A stretch of DNA of 64,000 nt from contig NC_135251.1 in the NCBI RefSeq assembly GCF_964204865.1, positions 16,120,001 to 16,184,000 of the forward strand, in the 5' to 3' direction. The position numbers were made by a program, and so were the translations under genes. How positions within the stretch are numbered: the first letter of the stretch is position 1; each line of letters begins with the position of its first letter. The notes below the pieces were generated by a model. That model was not told the DNA's origin. It was given only the letters and a program-made list of their open reading frames with translations, and did no database searches. Source of the stretch: Styela clava. Taxonomy: Eukaryota > Chordata > Ascidiacea > Stolidobranchia > Styelidae. Shown here piece by piece: positions 1-11,658 of the stretch.

Positions 1-1670
1 AATATTCTTTCAGTAATGATTTTGAAACGTAGTATCATATACGAGATATCATATATATCGTAATATGATAGAATGAAGAATGTCGTGATCGATATTCCTT
101 ACTGTAACTTTTCTAAAATTTTGATTTCGAAAGGCGTTAATTTCAGAGTGATTTTTATTTTCTGAATTATATCCTGCCGTTTTTTTTTGCGAAAACCTAA
201 AGCTTTACAAATGTAAAGTACACCTAGAAAATGTGCAGATATATAACAGTACATGGAAGAGAATTGTAAACAAAGCTGTAGAAATCATGTAGTATCTCTT
301 GAAACGTCATTCCCTATCCCGTCTGATATCTATATGGAATGACTTACATCTGACGATATAAATCTGAAAATCTTGCTGGAAGAAGGTTGTATAAACTGCA
401 TTATGTTGACATGCGGCCTATTTCTAACAGCGTGCATTACTGTCGGTTATAGATGTCCATAGCCATCCAACCTCGTTCATTTAAGACAAATGTGGTTTGA
501 CACCAAAAGAGAATGTAGACTGGTCTCAGGCAAGTATTTATGAACGTATTTGATGTATGAAGTATACATGCTAAACTAATGGAATACTTCAATAAGTGAT
601 TATGAGAACACTTGCCCTTCGAAATGGGGTGCGGCAATTTTGGGAAACTGTTTAATACCCAATTGCAAATAAGATCAAATTATATATAACTTATTTTGAT
701 AGATACCTCCTTCAGTCTGGTATCTGTCATCTAAATCTCCAGATGGAATGTTTTCGAGAGTAGTCAATTGTCAAGCTATAAAAAAAAATCACAAATGACC
801 TCCAAGTCATTTCGACCCGGCGTACTGGTTTCTAAGATTGCACCACAATTTTCAGATTGGTTCAACGTTTCTTTTCTACAAAAACTCTTTGCGATTCCGA
901 GGATTTTTTTCGTTAAATATGTCATCCAAGAAAATAACTTGGTCTGATGACTATTTGCAGTATGGCTTTACCTGCTCAACTGAACGTGACTCCAATGCGA
1001 GAATGGCGTGAGAACTGCCCCTTTTGAATCGAAGCCACGTATCTCTCAATTGGTTACCGAGAAACAGTAGCAGAAGTATCACTAATAAATCTAATGAATA
1101 ATTGAAGTTTACTGTTTGTTGCAATTTATTCTGCTACAACCAATGGAGCAACCAGTTTTTTTTTTTTTTCAGTGGTGGATACTCTCTTGACAAAGCATTT
1201 CTTTCACATTTAACTCGCAAAAACAACCTATGCTCAACAGTAAGGCAACGAATTCATATTTTATCAATTAAAGGCGGTCAAATTTTCTATAAATTTGTAC
1301 AAAATCGACTTACCCTCAATAAGTTCAGTTTGCGCTCTTAGTTCAAATATTTGGGGTTCGACAGAAGCTTGCGGAATAGCATAGGGGTTCGGCAGGCTCA
1401 CAAAGTTAAAGAACCAATGACTTAAGCGGTCCTCGAAAATTCCTTCGTCGTGGAAACTTTGTGGAAACGTTAGGCGCTACGTTCTAAACAATTATATAGA
1501 ATCAATTTCCCCAAATACATTTTCCGTAATACCCCGCCTTTGAAATAGAGTGAAAGAGAGAGTGATAGAGAGATCCGATAGTAAATAAAGCAAGTATTCC
1601 AAACATTGTCTATCAAACAAACAGTGAAATTGGTGAATATTTTTTTGTTATGCGTCTGAATATTTATTTG
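1..1670. other. Non-coding, with blocks repeated elsewhere in the window
   Basis: I see no supported gene here. Bases ~90-560 are a diverged copy (very roughly 80% by eye) of 10,330-10,775 in the left arm; both contain the phrases CCTATCCCGTCTGATATC and CAAATGTGGTTTGACACCAAA. Bases ~720-830 resemble 14,570-14,690 and 19,340-19,440 (shared TATCACAAATGACCTC-like core). Short open frames here lack domains or splice support. The blocks look like old segmental duplications of the locus that also holds the lipocalin-like exons. Confidence 0.6.
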
Positions 1671-2295
1671 CTATATCGTTTCTATAATAGGATGAGTGAT
1701 TATAATATTAGTCAAACAATCCAATTTTCGGCCGTGGCATTGAGAAAAATTTAGAGGCGATGTCACATTCAAACCAATCAAAGTATTTCTGACGCCAAGA
1801 AGATCTTCCGCTGTTGGATATGGTGTTGGTGTAAACACTCCGATCCATCGAATCCCTGAAAAATTTGAGACTATGTTGTAATTAACGTTGTATTATGAAA
1901 ATAATTACTATAGGGAATATTGGTAAGAACTGATCAAAACTAAGTACACCAAGGTATCCGTTTTGGTATCAAATTTTACACATTTTGGATTTTATTTCAT
2001 TTTATTAGATTATGACATCTGTTATTTTGTGCGTGTCTGATTGCGCTGGAAACACAATGCTACTATGTTTTTTTGTCTCATTTAACGCATTTGATGTTTC
2101 TCGAAACGGGGACTTAAAATATAGGATTTCTACTCCCGTTTACTTTCACGCAAAGTAAAAACTAATTTGTTCCCTGCAATTGTTACACTTCAAAAATTAC
2201 CTTCAAATTTATTACAATCAACAGCAAGAATATATGTTAAATACCGTAATCTGATGCAAATAAGATCTTTGTGTTGCTATTCGCATGAGATTCAA
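1671..2295 (-). pseudogene. Lipocalin-like gene, last two exons, broken copy
   Basis: Two exons on the minus strand match the lipocalin-like exons in the palindrome arms. The upstream one (2295 down to 2201) has an acceptor (TTCTTACAG) and a donor (GTAATT), but is 95 bp instead of 90. The extra 5 bases shift the frame and give a stop just after the ASDYG stretch, which corresponds to the ATDY motif of the intact copies. The terminal exon (1855 down to 1671) still reads through: WIGVFTPTPYPTAEDLL, then a cysteine near NFSQC, and a stop followed by AATAAA about 5 bases later. Lipocalin C-termini have this shape: a hydrophobic strand, a short helix, then a disulfide cysteine. Earlier exons, including the GxW motif, were not found. 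The frameshift argues for a pseudogene, though an unseen alternative splice site is possible. Confidence 0.55.
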
Positions 2296-4829
2296 CTGTA
2301 AGAAAAAACACATAAGTTATACAAATGTTTGTGTTACAAGTGGTCACAATAGAAAGTAATGTACAAATATTGAATAAATCAGATCATAAAATAGAATTTC
2401 CATTAGATTTCTTCCGTTTACTAATGGGTTACTTGGTATATTTTATACAACAGTATCGCATATCGCTTTTTTGTTATAGCGATAGTTTGCAACAGTGCTT
2501 AGTTTGTTTTATTAAAAAGGCATAAGTTTCGGTATTTTGTCAAATCTATGACTTTCTATTTTTTAAAACTTTTCCTTAAAGATGCTAAGCTATTATAGAA
2601 TATCACAAAAACTGTGTTGACGTGCAATATATAGTAAAACTTTTTCAAGATATTTTCTTCAAGATATATTATCGCATGATGTTTGCAAATTCTCCTTGTA
2701 GAACTTAGGTTCATTTGTGCATATACTGTGTCCATGTCTATTTGATTTCGATTGAAAAAGCCTTGGCATCGAAATTTCGTAGACCTTTTCTGAAAAAGTT
2801 CATACGCGCAAACCTAAATTTTTCCAACCAAGAGTTAGTTATCGTAAAATTACATCCTCACGTAAGCTCGTTTCGGCAATTGAGCAAACGTTCGTTGTTG
2901 CAAAACTATATTGGCGAAAAAATCCGGGTTGACAGTAGTTTTATTTTGGGAAATGTAATTCGTGCTCGCGAAACCATATTCTCGCTTTTCGCATAAAGCT
3001 ATATTTTCAAAATTTGGCAGCTACATTTGCCCACGGCCTGCGAACCTGAATTTCGCGAGCCTATCAGTAATGTATTGTGATAAATATTAGTTGTGCAGGC
3101 GAATCCTTTTCTAATCGGAGTTGGGTCGATAACACAGACACATTGGTGTGGCATGTGAATAGAGTACATGCATCTAAAATACATTGACTGTTTATGTAAA
3201 TCATTCGAATGACTCTCTCTCTCTATATATATATACATATGCTATATTTTGCTGCAGTTGGGCCACTCGTTTTCTGTGGCATATAATGAGCTACTCGCAG
3301 CGTTATTTTTAGCGGTTTTTAATAAAAAATGGTATGACAAAATGTCACGCAAGTAATACAGTTCGTTTAATATAGTCAAGTTGGTGCCCAATCGTGGCCG
3401 GAGTGGTTTCAATTGCATATTTGACCTTTGACCCCCCCCCCCCAATAAATAAAAATTGTTCTGTTGAAGCTGTACTGAAAATTCTAGTATTCTCAAATAT
3501 ATTTCAATGAAACACAACTAATAATAGTATTATAATCAAAATTCATTGAATAGTTTTCGATAAAATTGGGTTCAACATTTTTTTTATTCATCGTTTTTTG
3601 GTCATAACTTTTGATATAATTAAAACAAACCAAAAATGTTGTTACCATTCCATTGGTATTTGAGAGACGCATTCAACGATATATTACTTAATGATTGGAT
3701 AGCTAGAAAAAAAAATTTGAAATTTGCAAATAAATGGGGTTGGGAAACTTATCATCGCATATCGAATTAAGTTACTAGGGTTTCATTGATTATAATTTAA
3801 TTTTCCGCCTTTGATGTTCGTTTTTTTGTTGTTGTTGTATTCAAATATCGCTTCAAGATGGATGGTGATATTATCGAAAACGCAATTTTCGCCGTAATTA
3901 TTAGGTTTTCTAGCTATAATATAATGTATTAGCAATTAAAAGTATTTATATGAGCAGGTTAAAACTAAACCTAGTATTTTGGTACTTCACATCATTAAAT
4001 CGAACCTTCACCTGATTCATTAACCATTTTTTAAACAGATATAGTTACCATTTCGGGAACGGGAAGAAGAATCGGCGATGTATGTATGTATTCCCGCAGA
4101 ATTAAATCCAATAGCCCGGTCTAGGAAGGCAATTAACCTTTCCTTTCCCATTGAATGCAAAGTTTCGTGTTCTGATGACCGTGAGTTTGCTTAATCGTAT
4201 AGTTCAAACTGGAGAACAAAGGGAATGAAATTGGAAAACGAAATACCTTGGTACCGGCATGAGCGACTTAGATTTGCGGTATAGAAAGTTGTCCTAATTC
4301 CTACATTTCCACGGGTCCCAATAACAAGTTGTATCCCATTTTTTAATTAGGAATACAGCCGCTGAAAGGTCACAGAGCTTTCAAATATGTCACAGTTTGT
4401 TAGAATATATTTTAGGGCTAATTAGCTCCTTGTAATCTGAATTTCAACTGTGCAGCATTCAATTTCCGATTCTCGGGTAATGTATTTTTCCGAGTGGGAT
4501 TCGTCCAAAATAGCCACTGAACTGAAAATATATGGAACGATCATCTCTCGTTTTGTGTTGTCTCGCCGCGGGATCTTGGCATCTATGCTGCCAAAGTTTA
4601 TTCGTGTTGTATATGGTTTTGGCCAGTTTTTGTCTATTTTACTACCCAGTGCGCCGCATATGAAAGTATATGCGACACTTTGTGGGTATTCAAATACAAT
4701 TGTATTCGAGTTGTATTTTTAGAGCCTGATGTGGATCTCGTTCTTGAAAAAATTTGGTTGTTTAGGTTTAGGCGATTGCACAATAGGTATAAGTGGAAAC
4801 AATTGTTTTTGCCTGGTATCATAAAATGC
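2296..4829. other. Gene-free stretch with low-complexity tracts
   Basis: Bases ~2,296-2,420 continue the homology to 32,200-32,340 next to the lipocalin-like exons. After that I see no supported gene. There is a (CT)n(AT)n microsatellite at ~3,213-3,238 and a C homopolymer at ~3,431-3,443. A 93-codon open frame at 2,715-2,996 matches no family I know and has no splice or codon support. Confidence 0.55.
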
Positions 4830-6287
4830 CAGTGGCGTCGCGTCAATAGGGCCAACCGGGGCAATGCCCCGGTTGTTTTTTCGGTATAATAAAAAATATT
4901 CGAAAAATACCTCAATATCGGTTGCAGAGACTGTCTACACTAGCCATATTCTCTCGACATGGTTCATTTTGCGCTCGCAAAGCATTCGCCGAACGTCGAC
5001 GGGGCGACGCCGATTTTGCCCCGGTTGCTCATTGTATATCGTATTCTCTCTTTTATCTTCCACTCGCCGCGTTTGTCTCGTTTGTTTTCTGTTTCTTTTA
5101 CTAAATCATCGGGGCCGATCGGGGCTAGCCCCGAAATTATGACGACACAATGCCGACGTTTCTTACAACAACGTGTTGACATATTCAAGCATTCCTTCTC
5201 GTTCGTTGGTTGCTTGAAGAGTTGATAGTTTCCTCGCCTTCGTTTTTGTCGCTTGTTTCGCTATTTGAATCAGTTAGAGACCTTTAGTTCATTTGCTTTC
5301 GATTTTCCACATTCCTTTTGAGCTCCTCACTTCTTTCCGGCTTCGCATTTCTTAGCCTTAGACCTCATAATGAATAAGGTTGATGCACTACTTCGCACTC
5401 CGTTTTCGCAGCTGCCGCTGGAACAAAAATTAGAGGTACAACGTCTTGGGCCTTATCAACCAAAAAATTGTTCACTGGAACAATCCCATGACGGAGGAAA
5501 GCGTCGGCGTACATTCTGCGCAGAAACTTGGTATAAAAAACACGAATGGTTGTGTTACAGCGAGGACAAAAATGCACTTTTTTGTTTTTATTGCCTACTT
5601 TTTGCTACCGCCCCTGACTCACGTTGGTGTAAATTTGGTTTTAGAGATCTTAAACATCTTTCCGAGCGTGCCAGGGATCATCAATCTTCTATGGAGCATC
5701 TGGACAATGCAGTAAAATACCGAACATTCGGAAATGTTAATATTGCAGCACAGTTGGATGAAGGACGCGCGGTTTCTATTCGTCGGCACAACCAAAACGT
5801 CGAGAAAAACCGCCATGTTCTCGGTCGATTGATAGATGTTTTGAAGTTCATTGGTTGTCACGAGCTGTCCCTCCGTGGGCACGATGAACGGGCTGGCTCT
5901 TCTAATAGAGGGGTATTTTTGTATATGGTGGAATACAACGCATCCCTAGATACAGTATTGAGAGATCATCTTGATGCCGCAACTGTTTCGAAAGGGACAT
6001 CTAAGGATATCCAAAATGATTTGCTCGACTCAATGTATAAAATTTATTTACAACATTTGGCTCTGGAAATTGAGAGTTGCCAGTTCCTTTTGATTCAGTC
6101 TGACGAGACAACTTACATCACGTGCGTTTCCCAACTGGCTGTGATTTTTCGGTTTGTGAAAGATGGTAAACCTACCGAGAGATTTCACAGCTTTGTACCA
6201 ATCGTTGATCGCACGGCTTGCGGGATATCGGCTGTACTGAAAGAAGTGTTACAGCCTTACAACGCGAAGTCAAAACTGTTTTTATAA
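4830..6287 (+). mobile_element. 5' part of a hAT transposon (TTF-zinc-finger/DUF4371 type)
   Basis: The left end starts CAGTGGCGTCGCGTC at 4830, a typical hAT terminus, and is followed by a GC-rich short palindrome (CCGGGGCAATGCCCCGG). About 500 bases on, the transposase reading frame begins. The frame stops before the C-terminal dimerisation domain, and I found no matching right terminus within the next few kb. The copy therefore appears truncated at its 3' side near 6,280. Confidence 0.6.
5370..6287 (+). CDS. hAT transposase, N-terminal half (truncated)
   Basis: This 305-residue frame opens with ATG at 5370. Residues ~48-115 form a TTF-type zinc finger: FCAETWYKK, then a CFYC pair, a WCKFGF stretch and a histidine-rich HLSERARDHQ segment. 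Residues ~130-290 match the DUF4371 part of the hAT transposase catalytic region, with an SDETTY motif where relatives carry the first catalytic Asp (usually ADETTD). In the family the protein continues for some 300-400 more residues, including the hAT dimerisation domain. Here it ends right after QPYNAKSKL, where relatives keep going, so the gene is 3'-truncated and presumably inactive. It matches ZMYM1-like and TTF-domain proteins of animals, which derive from such transposases. Without the dimer domain a domesticated host gene is unlikely. Confidence 0.75.
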   Translation: MNKVDALLRTPFSQLPLEQKLEVQRLGPYQPKNCSLEQSHDGGKRRRTFCAETWYKKHEWLCYSEDKNALFCFYCLLFATAPDSRWCKFGFRDLKHLSERARDHQSSMEHLDNAVKYRTFGNVNIAAQLDEGRAVSIRRHNQNVEKNRHVLGRLIDVLKFIGCHELSLRGHDERAGSSNRGVFLYMVEYNASLDTVLRDHLDAATVSKGTSKDIQNDLLDSMYKIYLQHLALEIESCQFLLIQSDETTYITCVSQLAVIFRFVKDGKPTERFHSFVPIVDRTACGISAVLKEVLQPYNAKSKLFL

Positions 6288-7157
6288 CTGTTTCATGAAG
6301 TATATGACTAATTGCCTCTGATCAGTAACTTGTAGAATTATCACATTGTTCACGGTAGGGATCGCAAACTGGGGATCGCTATATCCAGCAAAGAAGCGAG
6401 CAACGAATTTTGTGGGTCGCAAAGAGTACACCAATTTGATACAAGGTACTATATTTATAGTACTTTTTCGGACTTCTGCTCCAAAACACAATTATTAAAA
6501 CTTTTACAAAATCTAAATCTTACAACTTCGATAGAATGCACAGGATCAAATAGGCGGAATAACAATATTTGATTGCATCGAACTATTTAGCATTTTAAAC
6601 GTGAACGTGGGTTTTACTCTTTTGGACTTTTGATTCGAAAGACAATTATTAAAAGTTGTGAAAATATAAATCTTACAATTTCGAGGGAAAAAACACGATC
6701 AAATAAGTGGCATAACAATGCCGACTTTAATCGCAAGACCCGAGACGCGGTGCGCTCGCATCTAATTGTTTAGCATTTAAACAAAAACAGTGGTATGCAG
6801 GAATAAAATAGGCGTCGAAAGTCAAATAAAATGTTTAAATGATATTTACTCGTTCGTTACTTTGTGTCATTGAATCTTCAACCTTTAATTGTTCTGCATC
6901 TGAAAAAGTTAAGATATTGTTAAATAAACTGTCGCAGAATTCTCTTGCATAATAAATGAACAGTGGGGGCTCTATCTGATCTTTTGCACAAAGCTCTCGC
7001 CACGTTTTAGAATGACATATTAGTAATTATCCATTTGGGATTAGGAATGATTAAGAATTTCTAGCGCAATCTGCATTCCTAACTTCAACTGGATAATTAC
7101 TAATTCTCTTATGTTGAACGTCGGTAGGGTCTTTGTACAAAGATCCAATCTATGCAC
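6288..7157. other. Gene-free stretch
   Basis: No supported gene. Two short similar segments (around 6,450-6,560 and 6,600-6,720) share phrases such as AATCTTACAA and ACGATCAAATAAG-like text, so this may be a decayed local duplication. One contains a GTGGGTCGCAAAGAG string like the ends of some hAT elements, but no partner was found. Confidence 0.4.
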
Positions 7158-7267
7158 GGCGATCCGGTAGTATTCGTACCAAGATGGCGCACAACCTGAA
7201 CCCTAACCAGGTACACATACTGTGTTCAGGTTGTGCGCCATCTTGGTACGAATACTATGGGAGCACC
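7158..7267. mobile_element. 110-bp foldback MITE, copy 1
   Basis: This is an almost perfect hairpin: CAAGATGGCGCACAACCTGA is mirrored by CAGGTTGTGCGCCATCTTG around a short loop with a CCTAACC-like core. Ends read GGCGATCCGG and (reversed) GGTGCTCCCA. Flanking 8-mers CTATGCAC (7150-7157) and CTATACAC (7268-7275) match at 7 of 8, consistent with an 8-bp target duplication. Related copies lie at 9,763, 35,802, 62,981 and, more diverged, at 55,021, 55,608 and 57,613. It has no coding capacity. Confidence 0.8.
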
Positions 7268-8157
7268 CTATACACAATAAAATATGAAAAAGAAACGGCT
7301 ACGGCGAATCTCTAATAAACCATTGATTTTGCGCTACATTTGCGAAAGTTATGCATTGCATTCATGTAAATCTTGCCGTGTTGAATGCAGCTTACGTAGT
7401 GACGTAGATCAGTATATTACGTTTAAGTTTTGTAATATGATAAGTCTGTGTATTGCCATATAGCTTTTAAGTTCGACCAGTTGTGAGAAAGCGATGGAAC
7501 CCGATGTTAGTGAGTTCGATACAAAAGAGAATCATCCATCAATCTAGACTTCTGTATTTGGTTAATAATTCCAATTCGTATAGGCCCGAAAACCTCTAAT
7601 TTACCACTTGTACAATAGAAAAATGAAAGCAATAGAATAGCAATGAAAACAATAAGTATAAAGAACATTTAGCTTACCTGAATATTGTTTCTTTTTTTTT
7701 TTTTTTTTCAAAGGTCCACGTTGTGGATTCATAACAGTTTTGTAAAAATAAATAAATAATGAAAAAATAATAATCATAGAACATAGTTACATATAATAAA
7801 CAAATATATTCGTAAACATCATCCAGTATTGTTTCGAACTCGCTGTCATAACCCAACAGTCAGCTTATCCATTCATCCTACACAAAATCAAACCTCATCC
7901 TACGACGAACATTTGTGACTGCGATGTCGCTTGCGGCTTCCCGCGCACAAATATTTGACAAAAAAAGCTAACTGATTGTTGTAATCAAATATTTTAACTG
8001 ATTACTTTAATTACTCCAGGTTGCCGTTACGAGCCGATCACGCTTCTAACGCGTGATCTCAAAGTTGCAGAATGAAGATGACGGTTGGGATTTGCTTTAT
8101 ACATTTTCTGATCCTATAATACCTAGTTCATAGTATTTTGGGGGGGGGGGGTTATCT
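7268..8157. other. Gene-free stretch
   Basis: No supported gene. It contains a T homopolymer at ~7,690-7,709 and a G homopolymer at ~8,140-8,151. Confidence 0.5.
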
Positions 8158-8409
8158 CGGTGACCGTACATTTGAACCCACGTACATTTGAACCCACGTA
8201 CATTTGAACCCATGTGTATATCCGCGGGTTTAATCTATATGGGGGTGCTAAAACTCATGGGTTAGGGTTAGTATGGGTTCAAATATCCGAAAAACAAAAT
8301 AATTTCCATAGGTGCAATAGTATGCAGGTGCAATTGCCGTGAGTTCAGATGTACGTGGTTCAAATGTACGTGGGTGCAAATGTACACGGGTTCAAATGTA
8401 ATGGAACCG
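8158..8409. mobile_element. ~250-bp MITE with multiple inverted ACATTTGAACCC motifs
   Basis: The left end carries three copies of TACATTTGAACCCA; the right end carries the reverse complement several times (GGTTCAAATGTACGTGGG, GGGTTCAAATGTA). Ends align as CGGTGACCGTACATTTGAA and CGGTTCCATTACATTTGAA. Flanks (GTTATCT and TTTATTT) are only a weak possible target duplication. There is no reading frame of note. Confidence 0.65.
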
Positions 8410-8634
8410 TTTATTTCAGATCTCACATTTTTGCATCAGTGACGGGAGCTTAGTACAAAGAATCCAGCATTTCCATTATATTTGTCTGTTTATATTTGTC
8501 GAGTAAACGCGCACGTGGATGTCATCAAAAATGTAACCTTCCTTCCACTCAATGAAAGAATAACGGCGTGTTTAGCGTTATATCAATGCATTCTCTAAAT
8601 TGACGTACAAATCTTATCTCATTGACTTTTGCAG

Positions 8635-8730
8635 CCAAGAATGTTTTCATACAATAACGTGCCGGCGATGTCCTTAAAAGTGGAGTCACAATGTGACGTT
8701 GTTTCGATGCCTACTCACTCTACTGTAAAG
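8635..8730 (+). other. Exon-like open segment between splice sites (orphan)
   Basis: A pyrimidine-rich tract ending TTTTGCAG precedes this 96-bp segment and GTAATTTC follows it. It is exactly 32 codons, open in one frame (begins PRMFSYNNVPAMSLK). I see no partner exons, and the product is not recognised. It could be a chance match or an exon of a gene mostly outside recognisable sequence. Confidence 0.2.
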
Positions 8731-9136
8731 GTAATTTCTCCGCACAAACCAAACGGCAGAGACATAACATCAGCAACAGCATTAATCACGGTTCTATGTG
8801 AAGTAAATACGGTAATTGACTGCTCAAGACGAGAGCATACCGACGACAACGACTGATTCACATATTTGGTGTTATGGAGCTCGTGAAGAGGTAAACTGTT
8901 ATTTACGGAGCCCCACAATAAGAACGTAACAAAAACAAATTGTTACTTACCGATTAATTTCAATGAGTGATTTGAAATTACTCTATTTAATACCTCGGAT
9001 GTATTTGCTGCTTCTTAAATTTTATTAATGTCATTTTGAGTAAACGAATAGTTCGCGGAGACTCTATAGTTCTGCATGAAGCACTTTGAGTCTGTCTCTA
9101 CAGTAGACCTCTTGGTAAAAAGCGATCATGATACAG
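8731..9136. other. Gene-free flank of the palindrome
   Basis: Nothing supported. The inverted duplication begins at its right edge. Confidence 0.4.
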
Positions 9137-9334
9137 CATGATTTAACCTTATGTAATCACTATGTATAAAAATATTCCGATAATATTTATTTCTCATCTG
9201 GATTGTAGAAGACAGACAGGATGAAATAGTTTTCTGCAAACTATATTTATAGTTATCATTATTTCAGATTGACGAACAGGTATTCCAGAACATATTAAAT
9301 TGATATTTGTCGTGTCTCATTTGTTCCACGTATG

Positions 9335-9525
9335 TAGGATAAGTGGGGCAAGCGGGACACGTGGGATAAGCCGAGCTTGTAGGACAAGTGAGATACGTCC
9401 GACAAGTGGGGTAGGAAATAGGACAAGCGGGACAATTAGGCCGGCAAATGGGACACGTGGCACAAGTGAGGCAATTGGGATACATGGCACAGGTGGGAAA
9501 ACTAGGACGAGTGGGACACGACATT
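9335..9525. repeat. 9-bp minisatellite (TGGGACAAG-like)
   Basis: About 20 degenerate copies of a 9-bp unit such as GTGGGACAA. The reverse strand reads as a run of Cys-Pro-X tripeptides (CPTCPT-like), a consequence of the repeat and not evidence of a protein. The mirrored copy lies at 36,149-36,340. Confidence 0.8.
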
Positions 9526-9762
9526 TTTGAGACGTCCTCCTTTTTACTGCCTCATGTTGGGTAGGGTCTATACTGCGATCTTTGAAGTGACTGCAATCGA
9601 CTTTTACTTAATAAAATTTTACCTCAATTGGCCAAGCCAACATTCCATACAGCGGCAATTCAATGATTCGTTCAGGTGAAGTCCTCATTTAGATCGCCTC
9701 TTGTTGTTCAGGTATACCAGTATAGGTCGAAAAAGGCGCTTCACTACTTTGATAATAATTTG

Positions 9763-9872
9763 GGCGCTCCCGTAGTATGTGCACAAATATGGCGCACAAC
9801 CTTAACCCTAACCTGATACACATACTATGTTCAGGTTGTGCGCCATCTTGGTGCACATACTACGGAAACACT
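9763..9872. mobile_element. 110-bp foldback MITE, copy 2 (left arm)
   Basis: It starts GGCGCTCCCGTAGTATGTGC and ends with the mirrored GCACATACTACGGAAACACT. Perfect 8-bp target duplication ATAATTTG at 9755-9762 and 9873-9880. The related block in the palindrome loop (~20,470-20,484) has a single ATAATCTG at this point and no insert, i.e. an empty site. Confidence 0.88.
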
Positions 9873-9880
9873 ATAATTTG

Positions 9881-11349
9881 ACCCCACACTTTGTGATATC
9901 TCTCATCAATTTATGCTACGAATTATTTTTACGACTCTTATAAAACTTTCAATTTGTCAACAGTGTGTTTGACAAACATAAATTTTCGAGATAAAACTTT
10001 ACTTAACTTGTGATTCATTAATTTAGATATTTTTTATGGAGAAGGAGGAAAAGTTTAAAGAAATAGGCAAAAATATATGCTTAAAAGTTAATTAGCCTGA
10101 GGAATTAACAAAATTTTCCACGGCGTGACTGAATTTTTCTATAAATCTCGTTCGTTTCAGTTGCATACCGTCATTATGTTTAAAGATTTTCCGGTGTTTG
10201 ACAATGTATATCCATGACGTCGTTTCACTCGTTTTCGCTTAATTAATTTTATGGGAATTTCTCCTGTTTGGGTATTCATTCCAAAGCATAGTAAAATATT
10301 TGAGTCCGTTTGAGTCCGTGATACAAATTCCTGACTGTAACTTTTTTAACATCTTCAATTTCAAAAGGCGCATATTTCGGAGTGAATTTGTTTTATTTCT
10401 GAATTATATTTAGCCATTTCTATTCTATAAAAATACCCAAAACTTTACAACTGTAAAGTACACATAGAAAATGTACAGATATATCCGAGTACATGGAAGA
10501 GGATTGTAAACAAAGCTATAGAAATCATGAAGTATCTTTGGAAACGCCCTTTCCTATCCCGTCTGATATCAATATGGAATGGCTTGCATCAGCCGATATG
10601 ATTCTGAAAGTGTGCTAGAGGAAGGTTGTATACTGCAAAATAATTATGTTGACATGTAGCCTATTTGTATTAGTGTATATAACTGTGGGTATAGATGCTC
10701 ATAGTCAATCAACCTCGTTCATTCATGACAAATGTGGTTTGACACCAAAGAAGAATGTGGACTGGTCGCAGGCAAGTCGTTGTGGCCTGAAGAGTTAAAA
10801 CATGAAAATGACTCTGTATGAAGCGATATACTGTATTAAATATATAGGCCAAAATAATAAAATACTTCGAAAAGAAAAAACGAAATACAGAGTTACCTAA
10901 AAAACAGAACCCTTAAATTTCCCAATTACTTCTTCGAAATTTGAGAAAATTTATCTAATTTTTTTACAGAACTTTTTGCAGAAACCACTAATCCTCTTAA
11001 TCATCAACGTCGTTTAAATAATGTCCAGCACTTCTCCAGCACTATCACATAATGTCCCATATTCACCGTTTGATATTCGTTTCCATATTCGTACTGAACA
11101 TTACGTACGCAAATGTCTACACATGCCGCGCACTGGGTGTGGCGTTCTCTGTAAGACTTGCCAATGTTCCCCTCCCTGTAAACAATATTTTTGCTATTGA
11201 CATGCCCAGGTAGCAGGAAGTGCGCTTCAGCATAAAACCAATGAACCAAGACCACAAAACCAAGACAATCTGCGCAGCGTATACAAGTCTGTCACCAACA
11301 TCATGAAGATAGCTTAGATTATATAACATATATATTCTAGAATCTAGGG
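9881..11349. repeat. Arm sequence with diverged copies elsewhere
   Basis: There is no supported gene. Bases ~9,640-10,340 have a diverged same-orientation copy in the loop (20,370-20,950). Bases 10,330-10,775 have one at 90-560. From ~10,727 onward the sequence is absent from the right arm. Short minus-strand open frames at 11,004-11,524 are unsupported. Confidence 0.6.
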
Positions 11350-11650
11350 CAATGGTTTTAAACCTTTTTTCATTCGTGGCACAGTTTCGCTGCACAATAT
11401 TTCTGTGGCCCACTAACTTTTTCATGCTGGGATAAAATATCACGAAAAACATAAAAAAAAATTTGCGAAAATTGACACTTTCACTTTGATAATAATTAGA
11501 TGGAGTAACAAAAAACAGCATCATCCGCTGCTACTACCATCAAATTTTACTAACTTTATCAGCAACTCTAGCAATTTTTAATAGGTCTGTGGCCTACTTT
11601 TAAATGTTCTTGTGGGCCAGTGGCCATGGCCCACTGGTTGAGAACCAGTG
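11350..11650. mobile_element. 301-bp non-autonomous hAT element
   Basis: It begins CAATGGTTTTAAACC and ends GGTTGAGAACCAGTG, imperfect inverted termini of hAT type. Flanks ATCTAGGG (11342-11349) and TTCTAGAG (11651-11658) agree at 6 of 8 around TCTAG. No coding potential. Confidence 0.65.
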
Positions 11651-11658
11651 TTCTAGAG

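Noticed and set aside
2715-2996. 93-codon coding region
   Set aside because: No start context, splice site, or recognisable similarity; length is within chance expectation for this much sequence.
9264-9524. Cysteine/proline-rich small protein on the minus strand (CPxCPx repeats), and its mirror at 36,150
   Set aside because: The peptide pattern follows directly from a degenerate 9-bp minisatellite; no splice or start context supports a gene.
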